The translations under genes were made by a program, and so were the position numbers. A stretch of DNA of 64,000 bases from Diprion similis (Eukaryota > Arthropoda > Insecta > Hymenoptera > Diprionidae), in NCBI RefSeq assembly GCF_021155765.1, contig NC_060112.1:21762001-21826000 (forward strand), read 5' to 3'. The notes beneath the pieces are model-generated. The model was not told the DNA's origin, did no database searches, and saw only the letters and a list, made by a program, of their open reading frames with translations. Position 1 is the first letter of the stretch; each line of letters begins with the position of its first letter. Positions 1 through 10,664 of the stretch are shown piece after piece.

Positions 1-2230
1 GGAAAAGGAGTATCTATGCTCTACAATGCGGCAGTATTTGATGTCAGCGTTTGAATTCTACTACATACCTGGACAATACAATCCAGTATAATGAACTGAA
101 ATGAATAATGGTGCAAAAGTCTAATATACCGCATTGAACAACATGCATAACAGATCCTGATATCAGAACTTGAACTCGCAGTTTCTTTTATTAGGATAAA
201 AAAAATATATATGTACAATATGTACAATATATATGATATATGTATATATCAAAATACAGTAACGAATTATCTAAAGTAGGCAATGACTCACTCATTCATT
301 ACTACATTGAACATTGATTGAATATTCCCTTTTTTCAATAAAATAAATATTTTACTCTTCATGGTCGAAAATAAATGTCCGTTGATCAGTTGATGGTATT
401 TACCATTAGTTGCCTAATTTCAATAATCTAGTAAATTTACTTGAATTTTTTGGAGTACTAGAAGAAAATAGTTCATCTTTTTGCAATATATGGTAACTCG
501 TTTTGACCAACGAATTCATATCAACAATTTCCTATAGGATTCAAAAAAAAAAAAAAAAATTAGTATATTTTGAACGTTCAGTTAGATATTTCTTTCATTT
601 TCCACTGCCTTCACTTAACTTAATAATATTTGTACATCGGTTGGGTGAAGGGTAATACATTTCTGATATCAAAAATCATTTCTCATATTTTCAAGTGATA
701 GTCAGTGAAAGAAAAATCATAAGTTCCAGGAAACGGTTCTATTCCCTTGTTCGCTGTATTTTCCCGATGACTAGATAACCTTACAATAAGTTATATTTTC
801 AAAGAATGAAAATACTTGCAATTTGTCGTCACATGCGTTTTTGCTCATGCAAAACTATCTCGCCAGCATAAAAATCTGTTCGGTAAAATCTCTGAATCTT
901 TAAAGCATGTAAGTCATTCAAATCGATGTAAGCTGCACGAACTGAGCAACTGATTGTGTAACAGGCCATGGTGAGACTATCTTTTTACAATCTCTGTACT
1001 AGGAATCCAATTCCAATGTCTGGGGAAAATTACAATTAAAAAATTACAGCTACCGTAACAGAATTGACGATGAAATAAAAAAAAAAAAAAAAGAGAGAAA
1101 ACGGTAGAACCTGATAAAATTTTCTGTCAGGTTTCTTTTTGTGCATCACTTAAATTAATAGGGTAGATATGCATGAAAAATGGTGAATATTTAAATATAT
1201 CTCCAAAAAGTATTTTTTTTAAATCTGACATTTTGCAAGGTTTTTTTCAAAGTTAGTCATCCTTTGGAAATACCTATACATTATGTAATAGTGTATTTCT
1301 CAGTTCAACACAGTCCACGTAAAATAAATTACGGGAGGTGATCTGAATAACAGGTGCACAAATTTCACCTCAGTTCTTCAGGAACGCTCTCTGAACCGCG
1401 AATGAGAATTATAATTAACGTTGGACTTACTACTGAGAATGAATTAATGAGGTAAAACAAAGAGAAAAGTTTAAAAAAATTGAGTGGAGAGGAAATACAG
1501 CAATCTCCAGTTCATCATAAATGAAAGCATTAATCACATCGACCTCTTTCACAACAAAGTCTTGAATGTATAAAGTTCTGAAGTAATAAAATTGGACAAA
1601 TTTTCATCCTTAAATTTTATCGTCTTCTCTTTGATCACTGATTTTTCCAAAGAGAAATATCATTTAAGTCTATCTAAGCTTTGCACTAACGAGCAGCCTT
1701 TCAATCAGCAATGTCTAAATTCTAGTGGTGCAAACTGAAATAACCTAACAAGAAAGTAGTTAGTTAACACAAAAGCACTCACTGATAAAAGAATAAAATA
1801 GAATTAATCTAAAATATCAACTCGAAAACGAATTAATTTAGACATTTAAGATATGGTCATGCTTCACAGGCTGTTAGTGGAGCACTCTCGTGCTATATCC
1901 GATTAAGATTACATATCACATCTTTGTGGTTGTTTTCCTGTACTACTATCAAGTAATTGGTATTGGATGTCACAAACATAGACAATAACTCCAGATTGGG
2001 TGGTCAAGCGACTTGGTGTAAAAAAAAAAAAAAAGAAGCAATTTTTTGTTAAATGGTCACAACTATGCATCCAAAAGGTTCAGTTCTGCAGTACCAAGAT
2101 GCCGCAGTACCAAGTCCTACTGAAAAATAGACGAATACACAAAATGAGTCATGAGTTTCAACAAGTAAATTCCTTAATATTCAAGTTCGTGGAACGCATT
2201 TTGTGGAAATTATTACATACCTGTAAGGAC
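1..2230. other. AT-rich non-coding stretch
   Basis: No reading frame here has protein-like composition, and I see no splice-site-bounded exon. The stretch contains several homopolymer A runs (around 545, 1078 and 2020). It lies downstream of the minus-strand RRM gene, so its right end probably holds that gene's 3' UTR. Nothing else can be supported. Confidence 0.6.
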
Positions 2231-2232
2231 TT

Positions 2233-2257
2233 GTATCGATACTAAGAGTATCGATAC
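2233..2257. promoter_or_regulatory. Two DRE-like palindromes (GTATCGATAC twice)
   Basis: The 10-base palindrome GTATCGATAC occurs at 2233-2242 and again at 2248-2257, five bases apart. Its core TATCGATA is the DRE sequence bound by DREF (and BEAF-32-type factors) in Drosophila, usually at promoters or domain borders of housekeeping genes. Here it sits about 27 bp past the stop codon of the RRM gene, which is unusual for a promoter of that gene. It may mark a border, or a promoter for something upstream of the window. The match is seen in the sequence; binding is inferred. Confidence 0.45.
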
Positions 2258-2283
2258 TCGTCTTCGATTGCAGTGCCCTGATT

Positions 2284-3429
2284 TTAGAAGGTCCTTGCTT
2301 CTGCCTCCAATGTCTCTGGCCGTAAGATGATTAGATTTTGCCCATATGTAGATTTACCATCAAACAATTGTTCGACTTGGAGCGCATCCGATGGAGTTTT
2401 GAAGTAAACAAAGCAAAATCGTACATTGATTTCCGGGACAGTTTCAATGTCGGAAACATAGATCGGTTCGAACTTGTCGAACATTTCATAAATGTTACTA
2501 ACTCCCAAATTTGAATGAATATTTGCCACAACAACGTCGCAAGCGAGGAAAACTTGAGTTTTTTGTTCCAGTGGATTGGTGATCAAGGGTGGTGGTGCAT
2601 CGGTTATTACAGACAAGCTTTTACTGCTGGCACGCGAAAAGGGCCGACTGGTAATCATTGCCTGTGGTATCGCACCGGTGGGTATTGCAGGTGTGTCAAC
2701 AAACATCTTCTGATTTCCACTTTGCCAATCATCGTTGGATGGTTGAAAGGTGCTGGCAATGGTTCCGCGACGTTTGTACAATTCTGCAAATTTTGATGCA
2801 TTTAATCGATAATCCGAATTTTCTTGCACCTCGTTACTGCCATCTGATTTATTTTTTGGTAGATTCCTGACGAGCCTCGCGCTCAATGGTGTCCTTAATG
2901 GATTGCAGTTGTCCGTTTTGGGAGTCTTAATGTCGTTACCGGAGTTGCTATCAGCTCCGTTCAAGTCATTCGTACCGATATTTTCTCCATTTTGTCGCTG
3001 AAAATCATTTCTTTTTGGCTTGGCTGAGTCTTGATTACCGTTGATAAAATCTATTCTACCGCTTTGATTGGTATTGTGCAAATGATGATTAGTTTCCTGT
3101 CCACCGATGTTAGATTTGTTATTTTTTCTAAACTGATGAGGAGGGGAATTTTTGTTGTGACTTCCATTTTTTTTTTGAGCTTCCTCCAGTCTTATGCTTG
3201 GATGACATTCCAAGCCCCGTACACATTCAAATGCTTGTTCTTTCGTTCGAAACCTTATAAAACGAAAACCAAATTCATTACTGCCGGCTGCGTTAATGCT
3301 CACTACTTCACCGTATTTGGCGAAGATTTTTGTTATATCTTCCATCGGCAATCCCGACTTGTTACGAAAACGTACACAAGAGATTCCATTATCAGGATTT
3401 ACTTCAACAAGTTTGTCATTATTTGCCAT
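2284..3429 (-). CDS. Intronless two-RRM-like protein, 381 aa
   Basis: This is a complete frame from ATG at 3429 to TAA at 2284-2286, with no intron. Residues about 14-75 form an RRM-like fold, with an RNP2-like CVRFRN strand and an RNP1-like FGFRFIRF strand. The middle (about 85-285) is low-complexity, rich in Asn, Ser, Gln and basic residues, as in disordered linkers of RNA-binding proteins. Residues about 290-372 form a second, divergent RRM (VVVANI strand; RFCFVYF strand; a helix at DALQVEQLF). Both RNP1 motifs lack the full set of canonical aromatics at their usual places, so RNA binding may be weak or the domains may bind protein. I do not recognise the ortholog. A role in mRNA regulation is inferred from domains only. 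The absence of introns, next to spliced neighbours, could mean a retrogene origin. Confidence 0.85.
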   Translation of the reverse strand: MANNDKLVEVNPDNGISCVRFRNKSGLPMEDITKIFAKYGEVVSINAAGSNEFGFRFIRFRTKEQAFECVRGLECHPSIRLEEAQKKNGSHNKNSPPHQFRKNNKSNIGGQETNHHLHNTNQSGRIDFINGNQDSAKPKRNDFQRQNGENIGTNDLNGADSNSGNDIKTPKTDNCNPLRTPLSARLVRNLPKNKSDGSNEVQENSDYRLNASKFAELYKRRGTIASTFQPSNDDWQSGNQKMFVDTPAIPTGAIPQAMITSRPFSRASSKSLSVITDAPPPLITNPLEQKTQVFLACDVVVANIHSNLGVSNIYEMFDKFEPIYVSDIETVPEINVRFCFVYFKTPSDALQVEQLFDGKSTYGQNLIILRPETLEAEARTF

Positions 3430-3489
3430 ACTTGCACGATTTTATTATTTGGCTTTACGTATTACTTCACGTTAGGTTTCTTTTTCTAG

Positions 3490-4760
3490 GCTATGGGAGG
3501 CTGCAAAGTTTACTATTGTAATAATCCTTGAACTTCCTCAAACATGTGTCGGAACGGAAGTTTACCACCTCTGTCCGAAATTTACAACCTCAAAAGTTTT
3601 TAGTTCACAAGACAAAATTGATCACGATTAAACTGGAAAACTTCATCAACTTCATGTGGCGTTTGTGCTTGGTCGTGAATCTAGTTCGAGTCAAAATAAA
3701 GTTTCTATAAACATTACAGAATTCACAAACCCCAACACAAATTCGTTCTACACAAACTTTGCTTCAAACAGCTCAAGCTCAATTTCAAAGCGTTCCCATG
3801 CCCCTACCCCATTTCCTTGATTTCCTTATCCAGTACCAAAACGTGTTGCAAGTCATTACTTTCTGAAGTTTATGACAGAGGGCGCCACGAGGACTTTTTT
3901 CAGAGTAGCGAAACCGTTTCCATAACGATTTCTTGAAACCTGTTAGTGCATGACGGATATACATGATCATCATTGGCTGCTATTTGTAAAGGCTTGTTTA
4001 CAGCAAACACGCGCTGAAATCTCAAAGTAATGCTATACCCCTTCTTGACCGATTGAAGTTACCTTGATTAGTTTTTTGATTTACCCACGAACGGAGATGT
4101 GAAATAAATTTAACTTCTCGTTCTTGATAATCCATGAAAAGCGAAATTTCCAACTGTTGAGATATTTAATAACGATGAGAATAAAATTACTTCTATCTCG
4201 TTATCCGTACTCTGGGTAGTTTGTGTATTTTACGTACTATCGAAATTGACGACGATGAAATTTAGCAAGGCCGAGATTTCTGCAATTTTACGTTGACATA
4301 ACTTTCACTTTCATTCTAATAAAAATGACATTCGCAAAAGTCTAAATTGTCAGAATTTGCCTAATATGTAGTATAATTTTTTGCTATCTTATTGAATATC
4401 CTTACATAAAGTTAAACGTTTTTTGCCATAGATCATCAAACCGAATAAAATTAATAATAAAGATACTATTTTACCGCTACATCAAAGAAAAAAAAATGTT
4501 TCGGAATTCTTCGATGTTACAGTCTGAAACTTATTCGCAACAATAGTTGCACAATAATTTTACCGATTATATTTCGTCGAGCATGAAATCTGTTCTTTGG
4601 TTGATGATAAACTGGGTACAACCATCGTCGCATTTTGATCAGTTGTAGCAATTTTTTCAGTGCCTAAGTAGATGTCATTGCGGAAATATTGGATGATCTT
4701 CTCATATCCAAACAAAATACAAATTTTTTAGTACACATGTGGACATTAATTCAGTGATGT
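3490..4760. other. Intergenic stretch upstream of the RRM gene
   Basis: The first 100-200 bases must hold the minus-strand promoter of the RRM gene; no TATA box is obvious. The rest is AT-rich with no supported exon. I see nothing else in it. Confidence 0.5.
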
Positions 4761-4766
4761 ATAATT

Positions 4767-4875
4767 TTTCGGCCGAGTCGATTACGTTGGTAACGCAGAT
4801 TCAGCCTGCAGTGCCACTGTTGGACGGCCGCCACGGGCTCAATCTGCGTTACCAACGTAATCGACTCGGCCGAAA
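4767..4875. repeat. Perfect 35-bp inverted repeat (fold-back element)
   Basis: Bases 4767-4801 are the exact reverse complement of 4841-4875, separated by a 39-bp GC-rich spacer. The arms contain TCGGCCGAGTCGATTACG. After one mismatched pair the stem continues for four more bases (AGCC with GGCT). An outer, shorter match (ACACATGTG near 4733, CACATGTGT near 4886) suggests the whole unit is about 160 bp. A perfect GC-rich stem in AT-rich DNA points to a recently inserted fold-back/MITE-like element. It could also be a structured transcript. It lies about 300 bp before the 5.2 kb exon island. Confidence 0.85.
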
Positions 4876-5104
4876 TCGCAGCCGTCACATGTGTATGCAG
4901 ACGTCAAGTGTGCATACGTATTATGCCATTCTACCTACTATTTATCTGACGGATGATTGAAAAAAAAATATATAACTCGCTGAAGTAAACTTAAAGAAGC
5001 ATTCATGCTCTGTTGACAGATTTTTCCGACCAACTTGACAGGAAAATTATTGAAATGTATTCGAAAACATCGAATTTACGCGTTATTTACGGACTACTTT
5101 CCGC

Positions 5105-5316
5105 ACTGTATTATGGCGGCGTCTATAACTACGCGCGAGTGGCGCGGAGTGATCAGCTGTCTTAGTGTAACTCCGACGCCATTGCGCGTTGTGCAGAAAC
5201 TGTCAGCCACAGAGGCGTACAGTGCTTCGTCTTCCTCTTCTGAAACTTTAATTGTTGGAAGAACGAGGCCAAGATTGGGTGATCTTTGAGGGTAGGAGCG
5301 TTCTGGACGCATCCGG
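5105..5316 (+). promoter_or_regulatory. CpG-rich promoter island with candidate non-coding first exon
   Basis: From about 5105 the sequence becomes rich in CpG and GC (ATGGCGGCGTC, CGCGCGAGTGGCGCGG). This ends at a strong plus-strand splice donor, CCGG|GTGAGT, after 5316. No long coding frame with a convincing start is present, so I read it as a 5' UTR exon. The first firmly coding plus-strand gene downstream is Cyclin G, 22 kb away; ownership by that gene is inference. An unannotated non-coding RNA starting here is the alternative. Confidence 0.4.
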
Positions 5317-8300
5317 GTGAGTCCTTTTATCATTTCAATTTTCCCCACTCATTTCAAAGGCCAGAAATTCAGTTTATTCGGGGCTTGGAACAGGCGAAAG
5401 AGTTGTTGAATGGGAAGTAGATTATTGCGTTGTTGCCGTTTTTTTGTCACGACCACGCGACACACTCGATTAATCTAATTCGCTCTCAACCAAATTCACC
5501 CGACTCATCCGTTAGAGTCTAACCTAACTTTAACCAGGTTCAATTTCACTTCCTTTGTCATTTTCCACTGATCGTAGTGGGTACATCAATTCCACCGTTA
5601 GATCCACACGTATATGTACACAGCAATTCAAACGCCACGACAGGACTGTCAACACAGGTGAAAGATCTATGATCTCCCCTTGTTTTTTGCTAACGCTCAA
5701 AATTTGGTTCTGTGGGTTTTACGTCAATTATGGAACGCTGATCTATGATCTTTTGAGCATATAAATATGAGAAAAAAATAAACGTACTGCACATTGTACA
5801 TAATATCTTATACATATACGAAAGAATATCTATGTACGAGGTGAATATCTTGCTTGTTGAATTGTCTATGAATTTTACCGATGCCTTATACTTTGCAACC
5901 CGACGATTCCAAAGTAATTCAAAATTGAGCAAAATATTCCTTTGATCGGTTTTCGTCAAAGATCTGACACGCTTACTGATACACTTAACAAACCGTGCGT
6001 GTCACGATTGCTGGCTGTATCACCTATGCTTCGGTGTGGCTTGAATTTCAGGTCATACGATATCAACTGTCGAGAAATATTTATCAATCATATCGTCGCT
6101 ATAAAAAATAGAGCGACGGGGACTATCGAAGACGGAAAGGTTTTTCCGCCCCGATCGTCGTTGTTTTATCACTCTAACTAACAAATAGGGAATTATCAAG
6201 GCAAATTTATCGTTAGCTGCGTAGAAAACCCAAGTCTTCTTACACCTTCAAATAGATTAGGTATAGAAATACAATGCGGAAAGCATAGAAATATTTTTCG
6301 ACTAGAGTTAGTCTCGCGATAAAACGCACGACACACTAGCTCTACGTACATACATACGTTTCAAGATTCATATTTAGCATGAGCAATTGTGTGTAAGATA
6401 AAACTTGTGCACGTGCCGCTTGATTGTTCACCCAAATCCGTAAATATTATTTTTTCCAGACGACGTAGAGGAGCCAGACGACGGTTTTATCACTAATTGA
6501 GTCTACACAACTAAACACGCTTATTGCACTGTATATGCACTGTCTCTTCTTTTTTCTAACTATACAATATAACTTGATATCACGATATGTATGATCGTTG
6601 ATAACTACGGATGTTTACCGAAACTGTTTCGTATATAATAATCGCGAGTCGGTTGCATTTCCGGCTCTGTCATACGTGATAGAAGATGCCTCTTCGTCTG
6701 CGACATACACAAAAGTATGTGTAAATAAACGTTGATATAATAATTTGGCCTAAATTTTTCTACCACCGTATCCGCAGTCGTCGACAACGTTAAGTTGAAA
6801 TTCGGTGGTAGTTACGGTGCTGATTCTTATAGTTGATATCGCCCAACTTCAACCGCATCAATCAAAATTCCGAATCCTGCAAGGATAATTCATTTGTATG
6901 AGTGAGAGATCTATTTGTCGTCCTGTTTCCTTGACTTTAAAAACTTGCCCCGGCATCGATATTTTCAAGTGCCGTCATCCAGTTGATTATGAAACTGTCC
7001 CAATAAATCACAGGTTGTGGTGCCAAGTGTTTTATTTTCAGATAAAAAACACATTTTAAATTCATTCTAAAATTTTTCACTCGAGACATCCATCTGCCAA
7101 AGGGTATCTATATATAATGTTCGTGCGGTCGGCGGAGAATTACGCGTTATTGTCATACATTATACAAGGTCGAAATATTTATTTACGATGTATATGTATT
7201 TTCAACGCTGCCTTTCCTTCATTGATGGAGAATTATATTTGTTTTTTTTTTTTTCTTTCCATAAAATCTTTTATCTTTAATCTGAATGCTTTTGCAGGTC
7301 AACGACTGTAGGCGGGCTAAATAATTCGATGACCTAAAAATACCCATAATTTGAATTCGTGCATAGCTTTGTCAGGGTTCATACCTGGTCAATGATACCG
7401 AGTTGTTGTATTCGGAACGATTATTGAACGATAGCTTTTCGAGGCTTTTCGATCTTATAGCTCATACATAGATATGCATCAACTCGTTTGATCTATTCCA
7501 GTGAATTATACGTATATGGCCACCTAGTGTATTCAAATCCTGTAACAGATAAGCGGCTTTGACCTTTATTATGATTACTATAATTATTATTTTCATTATC
7601 ATTATCGTTGTCATTTTTTATCATTATTCACTCGCAATTTCAAACGAATTCGATGTGTAGTCAATTTCGCAAGCTTACAGTAGACCGATAAACGTGATCT
7701 ACTGCGCTTCAGTTTGTAGTCCAAAGTCACAGCTACGACGATATACATATACAATATACATACATACCTACGCAACAAGTACGGGGTCAGATTTTGGACG
7801 CATAGATATATATACCTGACGATCAGTTTACATACCTCGATCTTTCGATACAAAGAAAATGTCTTGATCCATGTGGAAGAGATAAAAATTGATTCAATCC
7901 AAATGTAACTAAAAAAACCTATGATTTTTCGTTCGAATAAAACGATTTATTATTTATATTTCTTGCCAACAGTCATAAGACAATAATGAATTAGTCATTA
8001 ATTCAGTCGATTTCAATGATAACAATGTACATAATATTTTTTCCTCGATATACTTGAAAAGGAAAAAAAAAAAAAAAAATTGAAAATTTCAAAATGAAAC
8101 TGAAAGCGCGCTTGATTATTATCATAGCAGCAACGTCAAAGAGATATAATTTTCGTTACATATGTGTGTGTGTGTGTGTATATACATGTACATATATTTT
8201 TTAGTTTAATTTTTATTAATTTTATATATATATACACAATTTTTGTCGCGTCAACGTCAAACCATGCATAACGTAATTTCTGATGTCTTACCGACCAAAC

Positions 8301-9069
8301 CCTTATTTTGTAGTTCACTCGTTTACGATCTATTCTAATCAGCTTTCACACCCAATAGATTCTTGAATTTTAAACCGAACCCCGTGTACACGAGGTCTCG
8401 AAGGCCGTAAACCAATAGCACGTATCGAGGGGCGTCGGGCTGACAAGGGTGAGAAAGCGACATCAAGGTGACCATGGCAAGGTTGCATCAGTCTCGACAG
8501 CTGCAGCAAGGGCTGCAATACCGCCTGCAAATCGATATATTCCCTCCTACATCCTCTCCATTCCTACCCCGCTTCCTCATTCCGCTTTCGACCTTTCTTT
8601 CTCTCTCGTTCCTGGCCTTCAGCTTCAGTCTTCCGATCACTTTCGCCCTTATCTATCCATCCGTGTAATCATCCCTGTATCCTGTCCAGTCCTGTCCTCG
8701 TTTACACCAATATGACACATGATTAAATTGAGTCGAACTAGGCGCATGCTTTATGGAAAGAATTACTCGTTCAACTAGAAATCCTGCGTATAATATTTCT
8801 TCGTGAACGTTTAGGAAAACAATAGTGCGACAGGTAGACCATCGATTCTAACTGGAAGTTTTGAATTATAGATGTGTTATACCGATCGCATTAAATTTTA
8901 GTGACGTTGCTGTTGACGATTATCATTCTAGAGTCGGTTTTCTGTAGAAACAATTCTGATTTTTGGCTAAGATTCTTGCCGTTCAATTTCCACAGTTTTT
9001 ATACTTGTCGCATTATTTTTTTCAACATGACGTGAGTTTTCACTGAGGGTTCGCCGCGCCAAAAATATG

Positions 9070-9150
9070 CGCCGGCAAATAGGCAACCGAGCTTACAGCT
9101 GAAGTACTTACTGCGTGTGAGATGTACCTTCGGTTGCCTATCTGCCGGCG
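9070..9150. repeat. 21-bp inverted repeat with 39-bp loop
   Basis: The left arm 9070-9090 (CGCCGGCAAATAGGCAACCG plus A) pairs with 9130-9150, with one mismatch in 21. The spacer is 39 bp, the same as in the element at 4767-4875, although the arm sequences are unrelated. It is probably a small fold-back element or a relic of one. Confidence 0.75.
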
Positions 9151-10453
9151 ACAGGTCATTCGCGTTAGGACGTTTCAACGATAATTCACGATGTTATTAT
9201 GAAACGCACATGACTGAGCGATACATTTCGTTGAATCCCGTATATTTATCTCGTTCAAATATATCGTCATTAGCGCGTAGCGATAAGTTTACTATACGAT
9301 ATGCGACAGTTACACATATGCACGTAATACATGAATGTCGATCATACGGGAATGCAAAGATTATCTTTTCATGTAAAATATAAAAAGCAGTTCCGTTTTT
9401 TTACGATCTAAACGTACGACAGATGAAATCTTACACTTGGATTGAACGCTGTTTTCGATACCCAACGAATCGAACCGGGAAGCGAGGGGGGATTTGATCG
9501 CTTTACCCTCCTACTACTCACATCATATGTGTTATTTACGGTCTCTCTATCTCTATACATATACTTAGCCTTGACACTTTACCGGGCAGGAAGTTAAATT
9601 GAAAGAGGAGAACCTGCGCAGCAGCTTGGCAGCAGGCAACAAGCAGGTAGAGATTGCAGGGCGGGGAAATATCGAGTCTATTCGAAATAAGAACGATAAG
9701 AATACATTATTCACGAGGACGGCATAACCTCGCCGCGATAACCTTCGTCAACTTCGAAAGTATCTCCGCGTAGATTGTATTATACCTGCAAATGTGGGTA
9801 TGTGTGGTTGTTTAAACTGTTAATCACTTTCAATTGTATTCAGCGATCATACTTATTTATTGTTAATCTTTGCAATCTGCAATATTGCTGCGCATTAAAA
9901 CTGAAAGAAATCCGTGTGATTATTGACTATAAATTTATATGTCCATTTTTAATTTTGCTTGAGATGGTGTGATAGGTCGGGATTAAAGAAATTGCGAGGT
10001 GAAAATTTGACGCGTATAACACCGGAATTGTAGCTCGTAATTTGTGAGATCAGGTTTGCTCTGGATTTTCAACGAACTTCGTTACAGCTGGGATATGCAA
10101 ATTTATGAGTCGGTGTTCACACATTTGACTCGCGATTCTAGGTCAATTTGTAATCGACATGCTACGTTGCGTCAAGGACTCTCCTTGATTGTGCCAACCT
10201 TCGCTGATTTCCATGTACACAGTACGTACGATAAAAACGTAACTTCTGTTTTGTAAATTTGCTGATCGAGGAACTTGCCGCCACGATCGTATCGTAGAAA
10301 AAAACTGCAAAAATCAGGTGGATAATATCAGGAACCGTTGTAAGCACTGATCTCGAGTTTAGAATGACTCAGGAAAATCACAACGGTACACCACTTCAAA
10401 AGAGAGAAAATGAGTGAAATGACCCGATAACGGGTTGTAATGTACAGTGTAAT

Positions 10454-10664
10454 TCGGATTATTTCCGTGACGCACCCCATAGGAACCCCTAATTATAGGC
10501 AAATCAGAGTACAATCCACTCTGAGTAGGTCCGAGATTCGCCTGGGCGACATCAGTCACGTGCGTGTGCAAACAAAAGAGCAGCGAAACTGCTCAGAGTA
10601 GACTTGTACCCTGATTTGCCTATAATTAGGGTTCCCTGTGAAGCGCATCACGGAAATAACCCGA
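10454..10664. mobile_element. MITE-like element, ~211 bp with ~70-bp imperfect terminal inverted repeats
   Basis: The left end starts TCGGATTATTTCCGTGA and the right end is the reverse complement with one change (TCGGGTTATTTCCGTGA). The two arms stay alignable, with a few gaps, for about 70 bases and share CTAATTATAGGCAAATCAG. There is no coding capacity. A long imperfect terminal repeat with a short core is the layout of a non-autonomous DNA transposon. I cannot assign a superfamily, and the target-site duplication is not clear. Confidence 0.75.

Noticed and set aside
3031-3489. 152-codon plus-strand open frame
   Set aside because: It is antisense to the RRM gene and made of Phe/Ser/Tyr-rich sequence; it is a shadow of the real frame.
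8339-8715. Overlapping open frames on both strands near a GC-richer patch
   Set aside because: The right part is a CT-rich tract, and no splice-bounded or domain-like segment is seen.
9440-9490. Possible tRNA B-box (GGTTCGATTCG on the minus strand)
   Set aside because: There is no A-box at the right distance and no cloverleaf can be drawn.
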